A DNA stretch of 64,000 bases, from positions 2,790,001-2,854,000 of the forward strand of contig JAJHOH010000001.1 in the NCBI GenBank assembly GCA_021651055.1, in the 5' to 3' direction. A program made the translations under genes and the position numbers. The notes under the pieces were generated by a model, which was given only the letters and a program-made list of their open reading frames with translations, had not been told where the DNA came from and did no database searches. Below, piece after piece: positions 16,937-27,355 of this stretch (position 1 is its first letter; each line of letters starts with the position of its first letter). The DNA comes from Candidatus Manganitrophus morganii (GTDB lineage Bacteria > Nitrospirota > Nitrospiria > SBBL01 > Manganitrophaceae).

Positions 16937-16964
16937 CCCGCCCTCCGGAAAAAAGGAGGGCGGG
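16937..16964. terminator. Strong hairpin between convergent genes
   Basis: CCCGCCCTCC and GGAGGGCGGG form a perfect 10-bp stem with an 8-base loop. It lies 26 bases beyond the stop of the secreted-protein gene on the minus strand and after doxX on the plus strand. It has no T-tract on either side, so a terminator is likely but not certain. Confidence 0.45.
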
Positions 16965-16990
16965 TCTGAGACGACAGGACAGATGTCTTC

Positions 16991-17605
16991 CTACTGGATC
17001 CCCTTCGGGTGTTGGTAGACCATCAGGTGGGCGTAGGGGGTTCCGGCGAACATGATGTAGGTCCCCAATGGATTCACGTGAACCGGAAGGCCGGTCATCT
17101 TTGCATCGAACGGCCAGAAGATCATCCAGTGGGGGGGTTCTTGGACTTTCTTCGCCCCCGGCCCGTCCGCCATGACAATTGTCCCCTCTTTCTCGAAATG
17201 CCATCCCCCTTGCGCCATGTAGGAGACTCCGGGTGAGGTATTGGTCGGTCTCTCCTTTCCGCTGAGAAGATCGTTAAACCATTGCTCGGCGGCGGCGTCG
17301 TTGCAGATCGGGTCGGCCTCGGAGAGATTGCTGATATCGGGATAACAGACGAAGCCGTTGGTTCCCTTCTTGACCTCGATCAATTTACCGTCGGCGCCAT
17401 AGACCTTCACCGTCGCGTCCTTTGCAATTTCCGCCGGCGCGGCGCTGAGCGCCACCTTGATCTGCTCTTCCTTCGATTTGGAACGGATTCCTCCTTTTGC
17501 CGTCATTCCCATTTCGCCCATCTTGTGGCCTTCTTCAGCCAGAGCAACGGCGCCGCCGAAGGAAATCAGCGCGGAAAGCATCCAGATCATCCATTTTCGT
17601 TTCAT
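16991..17605 (-). CDS. Secreted hypothetical protein
   Basis: The gene encodes 204 residues. A clear signal peptide (about 1-23, cleavage after ALA) is followed by a short His- and Met-rich linker (GHKMGEMGM) and a soluble domain containing FVCYPDIS and DPICNDAAAEQWFND, two cysteines that could pair. It ends with PPHWMIFWPFDAKMTGLP and YIMFAGTPYAHLMVYQHP. A strong ribosome site (GGAGGAG) precedes the start. The histidines and methionines suggest metal or copper binding, but I do not recognise the family. Confidence 0.7.
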   Translation of the reverse strand: MKRKWMIWMLSALISFGGAVALAEEGHKMGEMGMTAKGGIRSKSKEEQIKVALSAAPAEIAKDATVKVYGADGKLIEVKKGTNGFVCYPDISNLSEADPICNDAAAEQWFNDLLSGKERPTNTSPGVSYMAQGGWHFEKEGTIVMADGPGAKKVQEPPHWMIFWPFDAKMTGLPVHVNPLGTYIMFAGTPYAHLMVYQHPKGIQ

Positions 17606-17672
17606 CTTTTTCTCCTCCTTTTCTTGTCCTGGTTTGATCGGGCATCCCCGGTTTGTGTCGGAGAGCCTTTCT

Positions 17673-17684
17673 ATAACATGTTAT
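17673..17684. promoter_or_regulatory. 12-bp perfect palindrome upstream of secreted protein gene
   Basis: ATAACATGTTAT lies about 68 bases before the start of the minus-strand gene at 17605. A palindrome of this size at this place may be a repressor or activator site. The regulator is not known. Confidence 0.25.
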
Positions 17685-17955
17685 GCGGCATCTGATGTGG
17701 TTCAGTATGATGTCGTTGCAAGCGGAGAAAACTTACAAAAAAAGCGATATTTTAATTCCTCATCCGTCATTCCTGATTTGTAATCAAAAAGTGCGTCTCC
17801 CTGAGAATCTCAAAGATTTGGTAGAATAGAAGGTAAGAACTCTATGTTTTTCAGTAAGCATCCATAGATCGAGGTCTTTCCGAGGGTCCGGACGCCAGGT
17901 CATCCTCCGTCGACACCGGATTTCTCAGGACAGCGACCTCGGGGGAGGTGAAACC

Positions 17956-18462
17956 GTGGAACAGGTGATGAGGCAAGGAGAAGTGGATGGGCCGTCGCGC
18001 TTTGCCGTTCTTTGGCTCTTGGTTTTTCCGTTTTTGTTCTTTTTTATCTTTTTCTTCACAAACCATCCGGAGTCGCACTACGACGAGATCCCGGTTCCCG
18101 AACGGAAGCTGAACCTGAAGGGGTTGGAGATGGTGACGACCCAATATCTCGACGAGCACCCGGAGGACTTTTACCGATTTATTCGCATTCTGACGAACGC
18201 GGATAATGCCCTTCAGGAAAACGAATCGCTCACCCGCGGCGCGGTGGTGAAGTGGCTGAACCAATCGATGCGGCAGGAGGGGTTCGATTCGGAGATGCCG
18301 GTCCGGCTCTTCCTGCGAAATGTTTACCTGAAAGAATGGGAGGGGGCGTATCTTCGCCGGATCGATCCGGGAGAGAGGGAATACCTCTACGATCTGATCG
18401 GCGCGACGATCGGCGGCATGTACCGCTGCACCTGTGTTCCCCCCGACCTGAAGCAGAGTTAA
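17956..18462 (+). CDS. Single-pass membrane protein, unknown function
   Basis: The gene encodes 168 residues from GTG 17956, with GGAGGTG 6 bases upstream. A phenylalanine-rich membrane helix (about 18-36) is followed by a soluble domain with MVTTQYLDEHPEDFYRFIRI and IGGMYRCTCVPP at the end. The C-terminal CTC could bind metal or form a disulfide. No family is recognised. Confidence 0.6.
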   Translation: MEQVMRQGEVDGPSRFAVLWLLVFPFLFFFIFFFTNHPESHYDEIPVPERKLNLKGLEMVTTQYLDEHPEDFYRFIRILTNADNALQENESLTRGAVVKWLNQSMRQEGFDSEMPVRLFLRNVYLKEWEGAYLRRIDPGEREYLYDLIGATIGGMYRCTCVPPDLKQS

Positions 18463-18908
18463 GCATAAAAGCATCGGTCGATTCGAAAATTGGGAATGGA
18501 AAGGTTTTGCTTCGTCTCCGTTCATTCTTAGATTGATTTTAGCCTTCCTCCATAAACATACCGAAATTGACAATTTCCCTATCCGCTTATATAGTTTTAA
18601 TACTTTCAATAGTATGAGAATGCGGTGAGTGGAACAACTTCCCTCTGATCCGATGTTGTCGCCGACAGCCGGCCTATTGGATCGTGGCGAGAATCTAGGC
18701 CCTCATGTCCACTCTTTCCCTGCATTTTTAGATAGACCGGTTCATTCCTCCTTTTCTACTGCAGCCGACTGCGACGGGTAGCATCGCTTCCTTCGGTCCT
18801 TTTTTGTCAGCGGCTCGAAGGGAGAGCACTCAAGGACCGGAAACAAGCGGCGCTATAATGGGGTGACCCCTGATCACACCTTTTCGTTATCTCTCAATTC
18901 GTCAAAAA
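18463..18908. other. 446-base gap without a gene
   Basis: The first 200 bases are AT-rich. A TATAAT at 18854-18859 lies about 50 bases before the next gene and may be its -10 box. No coding region or RNA gene is recognised. Confidence 0.3.
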
Positions 18909-20762
<1,854 letters not shown>

Positions 20763-20764
20763 GG

Positions 20765-21220
20765 ATGGGGGATTTCAAGAGCATTCTGCTGGTGGAGGAC
20801 AATGTGGAAGATGTGGAGCTGACGCTGGAGGCGCTCGCCGAGTACAATCTGGCAAACGACGTCATCATTGCCCGAGACGGCGCCGAGGCGTTGGACTACC
20901 TCTATTCCCGGGGGGCCTTTAAGATGCGCACGCCCGGGAATCCGGCGGTGATTCTGCTCGACATCAAGATGCCGAAGGTGAACGGGTTGGAGGTGTTGAG
21001 GACCATTAAAGCGGATGAAAAGCTGAAAACGATCCCGGTAGTGATGTTGACCTCCTCCCGCGAGGAGCCGGACTTGGCGGAGAGTTACACGCTGGGGGTC
21101 AACGCCTACGTCGTCAAACCGGTGAACTTTCAGGAATTCGTCAAAGCGGTCAAGCAGCTTGGTGTTTTCTGGGCGCTGCTCAACGAGCGGCCGCCGGGGA
21201 GCGTGAAAAGACAGAAATGA
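20765..21220 (+). CDS. Rcp1-like single-domain response regulator
   Basis: The gene encodes 151 residues from ATG 20765, with GGAGG about 8 bases upstream, inside the end of the kinase gene. It is a single receiver domain: acidic ILLVEDN, phosphate-accepting aspartate in ILLDIKMPKVNG, threonine in VVMLTSS, and lysine in YVVKPVNF. There is no output domain, as in phytochrome-partner regulators (Rcp1 type). It overlaps the histidine kinase and is its likely partner. Confidence 0.9.
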   Translation: MGDFKSILLVEDNVEDVELTLEALAEYNLANDVIIARDGAEALDYLYSRGAFKMRTPGNPAVILLDIKMPKVNGLEVLRTIKADEKLKTIPVVMLTSSREEPDLAESYTLGVNAYVVKPVNFQEFVKAVKQLGVFWALLNERPPGSVKRQK

Positions 21221-21362
21221 ACGGCAGGGACGCGCAGACGGACGGGCCGTTCGTGCTTGGGTGGGTCCCCCTGCCGCGTGGCTGCGCGAGTCTCACTGGG
21301 GAAGAGGAACGGCAGTGAAGTGAACGGCCGTCTCCCGCCGGGCGCGGCGCGGGCGGTGTTCC

Positions 21363-22322
21363 TCAATCGGCGTGATGGTCGTGCTCGCGTTTGACGCAGA
21401 AAGGGCCCTCGCATCCGAGGAGGTCGACGCCTGGGTTTCTTCCGGGGGAGATGCGGAACTGCTTCTGTGTCTCATAGATCGGCCGGACCACTTCGCTCGC
21501 CTCGAATTCGAAATTCAGCTCGACATGCCCGTCGGGGGGGACGGTGATGATCTTCTCGATCGGCTTCAGGTGGGGATGCCAGGCCAGAATCTTGTACGTT
21601 CCGGGCGGGATCCGGTCGATCGCATAGCTGCCGCTCCGTGTCGTTTTGTCGAAATAGGGGTTGTCGACGATCCAGGCCCAGGTCTGCATATACTCATGCA
21701 TGCCGCAAATGATCTGAGCGATGTTCTTTCCTTGGTCCAGATAGACCCATCCTCTCTGGACCTTGTCGGAGATCGGGATCGGGAAGCGGGTGATCCGACG
21801 GCCTGTTTCTTTCTGGTAAAACTGCGCGTCGTGAATCACCGGATCTTTGTTGAGGACGGAGAGCATGTATTTGTTCCGCATGACGCTGACGAGAGGATGG
21901 ATGTGAACGAGGTTTCCTTCTTTGTCTACTTCAAACTGCTCATCCTCCGGCGTATTCGCCGGGTGGAACATGCAGTTCACCGCAAAAAGCCGATTCTCGT
22001 TGGAGCGAAATCCCTTCCCCCGGCTCACCTCCTGGATGGCAATCACCGCGTCCTGGAGCCCTCCGGTCGGATCGACGTTGAACTCCTTGAGGACGACATG
22101 TCCTTTCGCATCGGAAATCTTCTTACAGAACTCTCCGAAGGCGTATAGAACCATCGGAAAGACGCGCGGCTCCGGCACCGGTCCGTTCAAGACGACCCTT
22201 CCGGTGATCACCCCGCCGTTCTCCACCGGGGCGATCTCATACGCCGGCGCGGCCGCGCTCCAGGCGAGGCAAAAGAGAATTCCAAAAATCGATACAAGAT
22301 AGGCTTTGATTCGTTTTGTCAT
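21363..22322 (-). CDS. Periplasmic carboxypeptidase-regulatory-like / cupredoxin-like protein
   Basis: The gene encodes 319 residues with a signal peptide (about 1-27). The N-terminal GGVITGRVVLNGPVPEP resembles the start of a carboxypeptidase regulatory-like fold. The centre contains CGMHEYMQTWAWIVDNPYFD and GSYAIDRIPPGTYKILAWHP, which resemble the copper-loop region of plastocyanin-like proteins. The end is cysteine- and histidine-rich (LGCEGPFCVKREHDHH), suggesting metal binding. Electron transfer or metal binding in the periplasm is inferred. The exact partner is not known. Confidence 0.65.
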   Translation of the reverse strand: MTKRIKAYLVSIFGILFCLAWSAAAPAYEIAPVENGGVITGRVVLNGPVPEPRVFPMVLYAFGEFCKKISDAKGHVVLKEFNVDPTGGLQDAVIAIQEVSRGKGFRSNENRLFAVNCMFHPANTPEDEQFEVDKEGNLVHIHPLVSVMRNKYMLSVLNKDPVIHDAQFYQKETGRRITRFPIPISDKVQRGWVYLDQGKNIAQIICGMHEYMQTWAWIVDNPYFDKTTRSGSYAIDRIPPGTYKILAWHPHLKPIEKIITVPPDGHVELNFEFEASEVVRPIYETQKQFRISPGRNPGVDLLGCEGPFCVKREHDHHAD

Positions 22323-22444
22323 GACGCTTCTCTCTTAAATTCTTTATTAAATATTGATCTCTTCCCGAGGCGCCTGTCAACTATCCCTGCGCCGCGCGGT
22401 TCTGATTTTATCACAGGAAACCATAGGGGAGATAGCGGTATTTT

Positions 22445-22480
22445 CAATTAGGAATTAAGAGTGACGAATTAGGAATGAAA
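22445..22480. repeat. AT-rich dispersed repeat (AATTAGGAATT units)
   Basis: The sequence is AATTAGGAATTAAGAGTGACGAATTAGGAATG. Similar tracts occur at 8385-8425, 9261-9300, 11366-11400, 11431-11465, 24721-24754, 55222-55265 and 58991-59026, always between genes. Confidence 0.7.
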
Positions 22481-22603
22481 CATCCTTCGGTCTCCGCATT
22501 GATTTATTCGAGGAGAAATGGTTTAATCGCGGCGGAGAAGCCGGGATATTCCGATACTTGACGATCATCCGTCCGGGATGCCCTCCTGAGAAGAGAGGTC
22601 TCT

Positions 22604-23062
22604 GTGCTCGAAGGAACCGATCCCGCCCCAAAACGCCGATTTCTTTTAAAAGAGCCGACCGGTCTCTTTCTCCGGTTTCTTCTCCCGTTTTTCCTGATCG
22701 GCTGCGCCGCCTCTTTTCTTCATTATTACGATCCCACCACGTATACAAACCTCACCGACCTCAAGCCCAAAGTCGCCATGCTGTATGAAACCTTCGAGGA
22801 AGAGGCGATCGACCTGGAGGCCGTCCGGCAGATCCGGCTGGAGATGGGGCAGGCATACGAATATGAAAAGGGAAAGGGAGAGAAGAACCGGGAAACGGCG
22901 GGGCAGCTCGGACTGATCTTGGAAATGTTCTCCCGGCATGTCCAGGAGCGGAAAAATAAGGGGAAGTGGTCGGAGGCGCAGATTCAGAACAGGTGGGAAA
23001 ACATGGAAGAGGCCTTCGATATCGCGATTTCAACGGAGCGTTTGAAGAACAAAAACGAGTGA
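22604..23062 (+). CDS. Lipoprotein, hypothetical
   Basis: The gene encodes 152 residues from GTG 22604, with GAGAGG upstream. A hydrophobic stretch (about 20-33) ends in LIGC, a lipobox, so the cysteine near residue 34 is probably lipidated. After it the protein is helical and charged, with many acidic residues. It is followed 13 bases later by another helical hypothetical gene, likely in the same operon. No family is recognised. Confidence 0.6.
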   Translation: MLEGTDPAPKRRFLLKEPTGLFLRFLLPFFLIGCAASFLHYYDPTTYTNLTDLKPKVAMLYETFEEEAIDLEAVRQIRLEMGQAYEYEKGKGEKNRETAGQLGLILEMFSRHVQERKNKGKWSEAQIQNRWENMEEAFDIAISTERLKNKNE

Positions 23063-23075
23063 GCGGAGCGCGACC

Positions 23076-23402
23076 ATGCCGGAGTTGTGGGAAGGTTTTA
23101 TCGACACGCTCAGAGACACCGCAAGTCATCTCGCTAAGGATGAGCTGAAGAGGCTGGTCGCGAACGCCAAGACCGACGCCAATGCGTTTATCCGAAAGCA
23201 GGGGGTGAAGATGGAGCGGTATCTCAATCAACTGGCGGCGGGGGAGATCAGCAAGGAAGAATTCGAAGGCAACATGGAGGACCTCCGGACGCTCACCGAG
23301 ATGCAGTCGCTCAAAATGAAGGTCGCCGCAAAGGCGAGCGCCCAGCGCCTCTGCAAAGGAATCGAGGAGGTCGTTTTAAACGGGCTGATGACGCTGCTCT
23401 GA
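23076..23402 (+). CDS. Small helical hypothetical protein
   Basis: The gene encodes 108 residues, mainly charged helices: DTLRDTASHLAKDELKRLV near 10, then QLAAGEISKEEFEGNMEDL near 52. There is no signal sequence or membrane helix. It appears co-transcribed with the lipoprotein gene just upstream. No family is recognised. Confidence 0.55.
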   Translation: MPELWEGFIDTLRDTASHLAKDELKRLVANAKTDANAFIRKQGVKMERYLNQLAAGEISKEEFEGNMEDLRTLTEMQSLKMKVAAKASAQRLCKGIEEVVLNGLMTLL

Positions 23403-23530
23403 AGGGGCGTCCGCGATGCTTCCGGCGTGAAACCGATCTGCTCCAGATAATATAGATAGTATAGAACGCGCCATCTTCCCTCGACACACCCTTCCGAACT
23501 ATAATCGAAGTAATCTTCAATCAAGTCATC

Positions 23531-23595
23531 TTGTCATGCCGAGCCGAAGGCGAGCATCTCGTTTTGGACAGGATCGCGCGCTCAGGATGACATTG
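23531..23595. repeat. Hairpin repeat of the TGTCATnCTGAGC type
   Basis: The imperfect inverted arms TGTCATGCCGAGC (about 23532-23544) and GCTCAGGATGACA (about 23580-23592) flank a 35-base middle with GAGCATCTCG. Repeats of this general design occur in many bacterial genomes. It lies just before the Saccharopine-dehydrogenase-like gene. Confidence 0.6.
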
Positions 23596-23643
23596 AACAA
23601 AGGCCTGGGAAGGATCCGGTTCCGCTCGGCCAAGGAGGGTACC

Positions 23644-24717
23644 ATGCCTGAGAAGCGGTGGATGATTTATGGGGCGTACGGTTATACGGGCGCGCTCATT
23701 ACGGAAGAGGCGGTGCGGCGGGGGCACCGGCCTGTCGTCGCGGGGCGGTCGGCCGACCGGCTGATTCCGCTCGCGAAGCGGTTCGGGCTCGATCCCCTTG
23801 TCCTCGATCTCAAGGATGAGACCGCCTTGACGAAAGCGGTCGCCGAATGTGCGCTGGTCCTTCATGCGGCGGGGCCGTTTGCGGAGACGAGCGGCCCGAT
23901 GGTCCGGGCCTGTTTGAGCGCCGGGACGCACTATGTCGATATCACCGGAGAGGTTTCGGTTTTCGAGGAGATCTTCGCGCGCGACCCGGAGGCGAAGCAA
24001 AAGGGGATCACGCTGCTGCCGGGGGCGGGGTTCGATGTGGTGCCGGGAGATTGTCTTGCGAAGTATGTCGCCGACAAGGTGCCGGGGGCGACGCGGCTCG
24101 ATCTGGCGGCGACGGCGACGACGCGGGTGAGTCCGGGGACGGCGCGGACGATGATCAAGCAACTTCCCCGCGGGATGTCGATCCGCCGGGAAGGGCGGCT
24201 GGTGACCTCCGCCGCCGCGGAGGAAGCGCGGACGGTCCGTTTTCCCGGCGGCGCTCGGCAGGCGGTCGCGGCCACGCTCGGCGAGCTCGCCGCCGTCTAT
24301 TGGACGACCGGCATTCCGAATATCACCGCGTATATGGCCTTTCCGTCGCCGATGATCGGCCTGATGCGCTGGACTGCGCCGATCTTGCAGCGACTGCTCG
24401 CTTCCGATTCGATCCGGCGCGCGGCGGAGCGGGGAGCGCGTGCGGCGGTCCGCGGGCCGAATGCGGCGCAGCGGGAGAAGGGCCGGGCCGCCCTCTGGGC
24501 GCGGGCGTCGGACGAGAAAGGAAACGCCGCCGAGGGATGGCTTGAGACGGCGGAGCCCTATCTTTTTACGGCGATGGCGGCGGTCCGCTGCGCGGAGGAG
24601 GTTTTGAAGAAACTTCCGACGGAAGGCTGCTCGGGCGCCTGCACCCCGGCGGGGGCGTTCGGCGCCGACTTCGTTCTGAAGATCCCGGGAACGAAACGAT
24701 TGGATCGAATCTCTTAA
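23644..24717 (+). CDS. Saccharopine dehydrogenase NADP-binding domain protein
   Basis: The gene encodes 357 residues from ATG 23644, with GGAGGG 5-6 bases upstream. The N-terminal Rossmann fold has GAYGYTGALITEEAVRRG and VVAGRS; HAAGPFAETSGPMVRACL and GTHYVDITGE match the family of trans-acting enoyl reductases and saccharopine-dehydrogenase-like enzymes. The C-terminal part has TAYMAFPSP-like membrane-near segments and then EGWLETAEPYLFTAMAAV. The substrate cannot be stated. Confidence 0.82.
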   Translation: MPEKRWMIYGAYGYTGALITEEAVRRGHRPVVAGRSADRLIPLAKRFGLDPLVLDLKDETALTKAVAECALVLHAAGPFAETSGPMVRACLSAGTHYVDITGEVSVFEEIFARDPEAKQKGITLLPGAGFDVVPGDCLAKYVADKVPGATRLDLAATATTRVSPGTARTMIKQLPRGMSIRREGRLVTSAAAEEARTVRFPGGARQAVAATLGELAAVYWTTGIPNITAYMAFPSPMIGLMRWTAPILQRLLASDSIRRAAERGARAAVRGPNAAQREKGRAALWARASDEKGNAAEGWLETAEPYLFTAMAAVRCAEEVLKKLPTEGCSGACTPAGAFGADFVLKIPGTKRLDRIS

Positions 24718-24720
24718 AGG

Positions 24721-24754
24721 CAATTACGAATTAGGAATTACGAATTAGGAATCA
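24721..24754. repeat. AT-rich dispersed repeat (AATTAGGAATT units)
   Basis: The sequence has AATTACGAATTAGGAATT twice in tandem, the same family as the tract at 22445. It lies between two convergent genes. Confidence 0.75.
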
Positions 24755-24793
24755 AGAGCTTGCGAGGACTCTAAAGATTTTCTTATTCGTCAT

Positions 24794-25516
24794 TTAATTT
24801 GTTTTTCCCTCCAGTTTGTTCACGAACTTCTGGAAGTCGCGCTGCTCCTCCTGAGAAGGCTTGATTCCAAAAGCGAGGGAATCGATCTTGTCTTTCACCT
24901 CGACCAGGTTCGGATTGAGCCGGAGCGCCTCTTTGTATTTCTTTTTGGCTTCTTCCAACGTCCCCAGCTCTTCGAATCGCGCGGCCTCCAGCAGAAGACG
25001 GCCGATCTCTCTTTCCTGAGGCCATCCCGCGGCAATCCGCCATCCCCCCTCCTCCCTCACCACGCCGAGCCCTTTTCTCACGGTGATCATCGGAACGGGA
25101 CGGTCGTGATATTGCTTCTTCAAAAACTGATCGAATTCGGCGGGGCTCATCGCCGAACCGGCCGAGGAGAGGGCGGCGAGGAGAAGATCTTCCGTGATCC
25201 GATCGGCGTCCGGCTGGTGGACCCGCACGACCGCCCGGCCTCGGTCGCCGTCGATTTCCAGGGTCTCGATGGAGAAGGTCGCTCTTTTCATCAGCGGCTC
25301 GATCCCCATGCTCTCATCCATCGACATATGATGGACAAACGCGTCGAAGTTCCGGAACGCGCGATCGGCCGAGGAGAGCTCTCCGTAAGCGGCCCGGAGA
25401 TCTTGCTGGTAGGTGGCCGACAAATAGCGGGTCAATACCGCAGCCGGATCGGAGCGATCCGGACGGCAGGCCGCAAAGAGGAGAGCCAAGAGAAATAGGA
25501 AAAGTTTAGAGCGCAC
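24794..25516 (-). CDS. Lipoprotein with DUF4878-like region and TPR-like helix pair
   Basis: The gene encodes 240 residues from GTG 25516, with AGAGGA 4-5 bases upstream. Residues 2-16 form the signal, and the lipobox LFAAC places the lipidated cysteine near residue 16. A middle section (YLSATYQQDLRAAYGELS, then FSIETLEIDGDRGRAVVRV) resembles NTF2-like or DUF4878 folds in which the chain packs around an aromatic cavity. The C-terminal AKKKYKEALRLNPNLVEV is one TPR-like unit. The function is not known. Confidence 0.65.
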   Translation of the reverse strand: MRSKLFLFLLALLFAACRPDRSDPAAVLTRYLSATYQQDLRAAYGELSSADRAFRNFDAFVHHMSMDESMGIEPLMKRATFSIETLEIDGDRGRAVVRVHQPDADRITEDLLLAALSSAGSAMSPAEFDQFLKKQYHDRPVPMITVRKGLGVVREEGGWRIAAGWPQEREIGRLLLEAARFEELGTLEEAKKKYKEALRLNPNLVEVKDKIDSLAFGIKPSQEEQRDFQKFVNKLEGKTN

Positions 25517-25601
25517 GCGATCCTCTGCCGGGAAGGTGTGTGGAATCCATCCGTAAGTATAGCAGGCCAAGGAAATTCGGGCGGGGCGCGCGGCCGTCGA
25601 A

Positions 25602-26216
25602 TTAGCCGAGAAGGGTTGTCTCAAAGAGGATTTCGCGGCAGGTGCAGTAATTTCCGAGATGGCAAAGCGCCAGCCGGGGGGCGGCGCCGCGCGGCGGGAA
25701 AGCGGTGCCCGGCGCCAACGCGCCGATGCCGAGGGTGATGTGCGGGGAGAAGCGCTCTAAGGCCGCCGCTTCCGGATAGCGGTTTACCCAATCGACGCTG
25801 GCCGGCGCGACATCGGGAAAGTCGATGAAGTCCTCCGCCGTCGCATCGTGCGCAAAAAGGGGGCTCAACCGATTGAAGACTGTTTCGTGAAGCGACTGCA
25901 GTACGGCGGTCGGATCGACCTTCCAGGCGGCGACCGTCTCGCCGGTGGCGATGGGGCCGGCGTCGATTCCGGTGAAGATCAGCGGGATCGGCGGAAAGTA
26001 CGACGCGATCTCTTCCAGAAAATTGGCGGCGGCCGGGAGATCCTCCTCCTTCAACGCTCCCATCGCCAGGGAGAGATGCGGGAGAGAGTGATTCCGATCC
26101 AGGACGATTTTCTTCTCGAAGCGCAGGAGCAGCTCCTGATTCATCTGAAGGGCGGCGTCCATGATCTCTTCGGAAGGAAGAAGGACGATATCGACAGCGA
26201 GTTTATTCAAGACCAT
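25602..26216 (-). CDS. 2H phosphoesterase (2'-5' RNA ligase family)
   Basis: The gene encodes 204 residues with the two catalytic H-x-S/T-x motifs of the family: PHLSL about residue 47 and PHITL about 160. These enzymes act on cyclic phosphates or 2'-5' links. The spacing and length fit, but the natural substrate is not known. The gene starts 5 bases after the stop of the gene at 26222-26554, so the two form an operon. Confidence 0.8.
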   Translation of the reverse strand: MVLNKLAVDIVLLPSEEIMDAALQMNQELLLRFEKKIVLDRNHSLPHLSLAMGALKEEDLPAAANFLEEIASYFPPIPLIFTGIDAGPIATGETVAAWKVDPTAVLQSLHETVFNRLSPLFAHDATAEDFIDFPDVAPASVDWVNRYPEAAALERFSPHITLGIGALAPGTAFPPRGAAPRLALCHLGNYCTCREILFETTLLG

Positions 26217-26221
26217 CCCTT

Positions 26222-26554
26222 CTATCCTTTTTGGATTTCCTCTTCAAATCTTTTATAAAGATCGACATCGCCGCTTTTCCCGATCTGCTTCTCCTCATAC
26301 GGTACCCCGACGCGGCGATAGAACTCCTGCGCGACATTTTGAAAAGTGCCGGTAACGAGGGCGATCAGCCAGTAGCGCATCTTCCCGAACTGAAGGTGAA
26401 CCACCTGAAGCGCGAGCCGGGTACAGGTGTAATTGAGCAGGCCGGCAAAGGCGGCGTCGTTTCCTTCCGCCTTCGCCTCCGCGACGATCCGCTCGGCGAG
26501 CGCGTCAATCAAGGGATCGAATTGGATTCGTGCTTTCGGCGCAATGTAGGGCAT
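26222..26554 (-). CDS. Small conserved protein, DUF6899-like
   Basis: The gene encodes 110 residues, beginning MPYIAPKARIQFDPLIDALA, with a following LLNYTCTRLALQVV segment. These resemble a small conserved family (DUF6899-type) of unknown role; the match is from memory and unverified. It is the first gene of an operon with the 2H phosphoesterase. Confidence 0.6.
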   Translation of the reverse strand: MPYIAPKARIQFDPLIDALAERIVAEAKAEGNDAAFAGLLNYTCTRLALQVVHLQFGKMRYWLIALVTGTFQNVAQEFYRRVGVPYEEKQIGKSGDVDLYKRFEEEIQKG

Positions 26555-26689
26555 CGTGAACCTCCTTGTGGGTGTTCGCCGGATCGAAGGGCCGACGGTC
26601 TCGGATCATCTTAAAGGGGAGGCCCCTCCAAAGCAACAGGAAGGCGTCTCGGACAGGCCGGGCGGGTCTGAGACCTAGGTCATTTTTTG

Positions 26690-26718
26690 TTGAATCACCC
26701 CAGGCCAAAGAGTATCCT
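26690..26718 (+). promoter_or_regulatory. Sigma-70-like promoter for the 26756 membrane protein gene
   Basis: TTGAAT at 26690-26695, a spacer of 17 bases, and TATCCT at 26713-26718. The start codon is 38 bases downstream, preceded by a strong GGAGGTG ribosome site. Confidence 0.5.
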
Positions 26719-26755
26719 AAAAGCGTTCCATCCACCCAACCAAAGGAGGTGTGCC

Positions 26756-27295
26756 ATGAAGTTTCTTCAACGTTTTGGCCCCGAAACCGGTTTTGGGTTT
26801 GCTCTGTTTTTCCTGTTGGGCGCGCTCGCGCTCATCGCCCTCCATGGCCTCTTCGAGCGGGCAACCGGAAAGCGGATTCCACGGATCTTCCAGGCGGGCC
26901 TCACCTGGGCCGCCGCTTATGTTTTCTTCCGATGGATTCTCTTCCCGCCGATTCCCTCCTCACTCCTTTATATCTACATGGCCGTCGTCACCGTTGCCGT
27001 GATCCTCTTGATGATTGAGAGCCCTCTTTCCACAGAGGAGTGCAAGCAGAGGGGGGTTGCCACCATCCTCGGTGAGACGCCGGCCTATCGGATCGCTCAG
27101 GCCGTCACATTCGTCCTGATTGCTTTCTCCGCTTTCCTGTTAAGCCGCTATCTCGTTACCCCGCCGCCGATCGGGGAGCCGATCGAACTGAGAGTGTATC
27201 ATTCCGCGCCACCGGCTTCGATCGAAGTTCATGGAAAGATCTACGATCTGCAGACGGCGAAGAATCCGTTCCGGGAAGAGGAAATTCCGCTCTAA
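26756..27295 (+). CDS. Multi-pass membrane protein, unknown
   Basis: The gene encodes 179 residues from ATG 26756, with AAGGAGGTG upstream and a promoter in view. Four membrane helices are predicted at about 13-35, 48-68, 68-92 and 117-138. The C-terminal tail SAPPASIEVHGKIYDLQTAK-NPF looks like a soluble linker, of the sort that often precedes a c-type cytochrome domain, but the protein ends here. The gene may be a membrane subunit that lost its cytochrome part. That is speculation; no heme motif CxxCH is present. Confidence 0.6.
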   Translation: MKFLQRFGPETGFGFALFFLLGALALIALHGLFERATGKRIPRIFQAGLTWAAAYVFFRWILFPPIPSSLLYIYMAVVTVAVILLMIESPLSTEECKQRGVATILGETPAYRIAQAVTFVLIAFSAFLLSRYLVTPPPIGEPIELRVYHSAPPASIEVHGKIYDLQTAKNPFREEEIPL

Positions 27296-27313
27296 TAGAA
27301 ACCGATCGACCTA

Positions 27314-27344
27314 CGTAGAGACGTCCCGACGGGACGTCTCTACG
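27314..27344. repeat. Perfect palindrome with 15-bp arms before the macro-domain gene
   Basis: GTAGAGACGTCCCG and its reverse complement meet around a single central base. Palindromes of this kind are dispersed in many genomes. It ends 11 bases before the ATG at 27356, so it is near the ribosome site of that gene and could fold in the mRNA leader. Confidence 0.85.
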
Positions 27345-27355
27345 ACGGAGAAGAA

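Noticed and set aside
23521-24723. Minus-strand open frame of 400 codons opposite the saccharopine-dehydrogenase-like gene
   Set aside because: Arg- and Pro-rich, with no recognisable fold; an antisense shadow.
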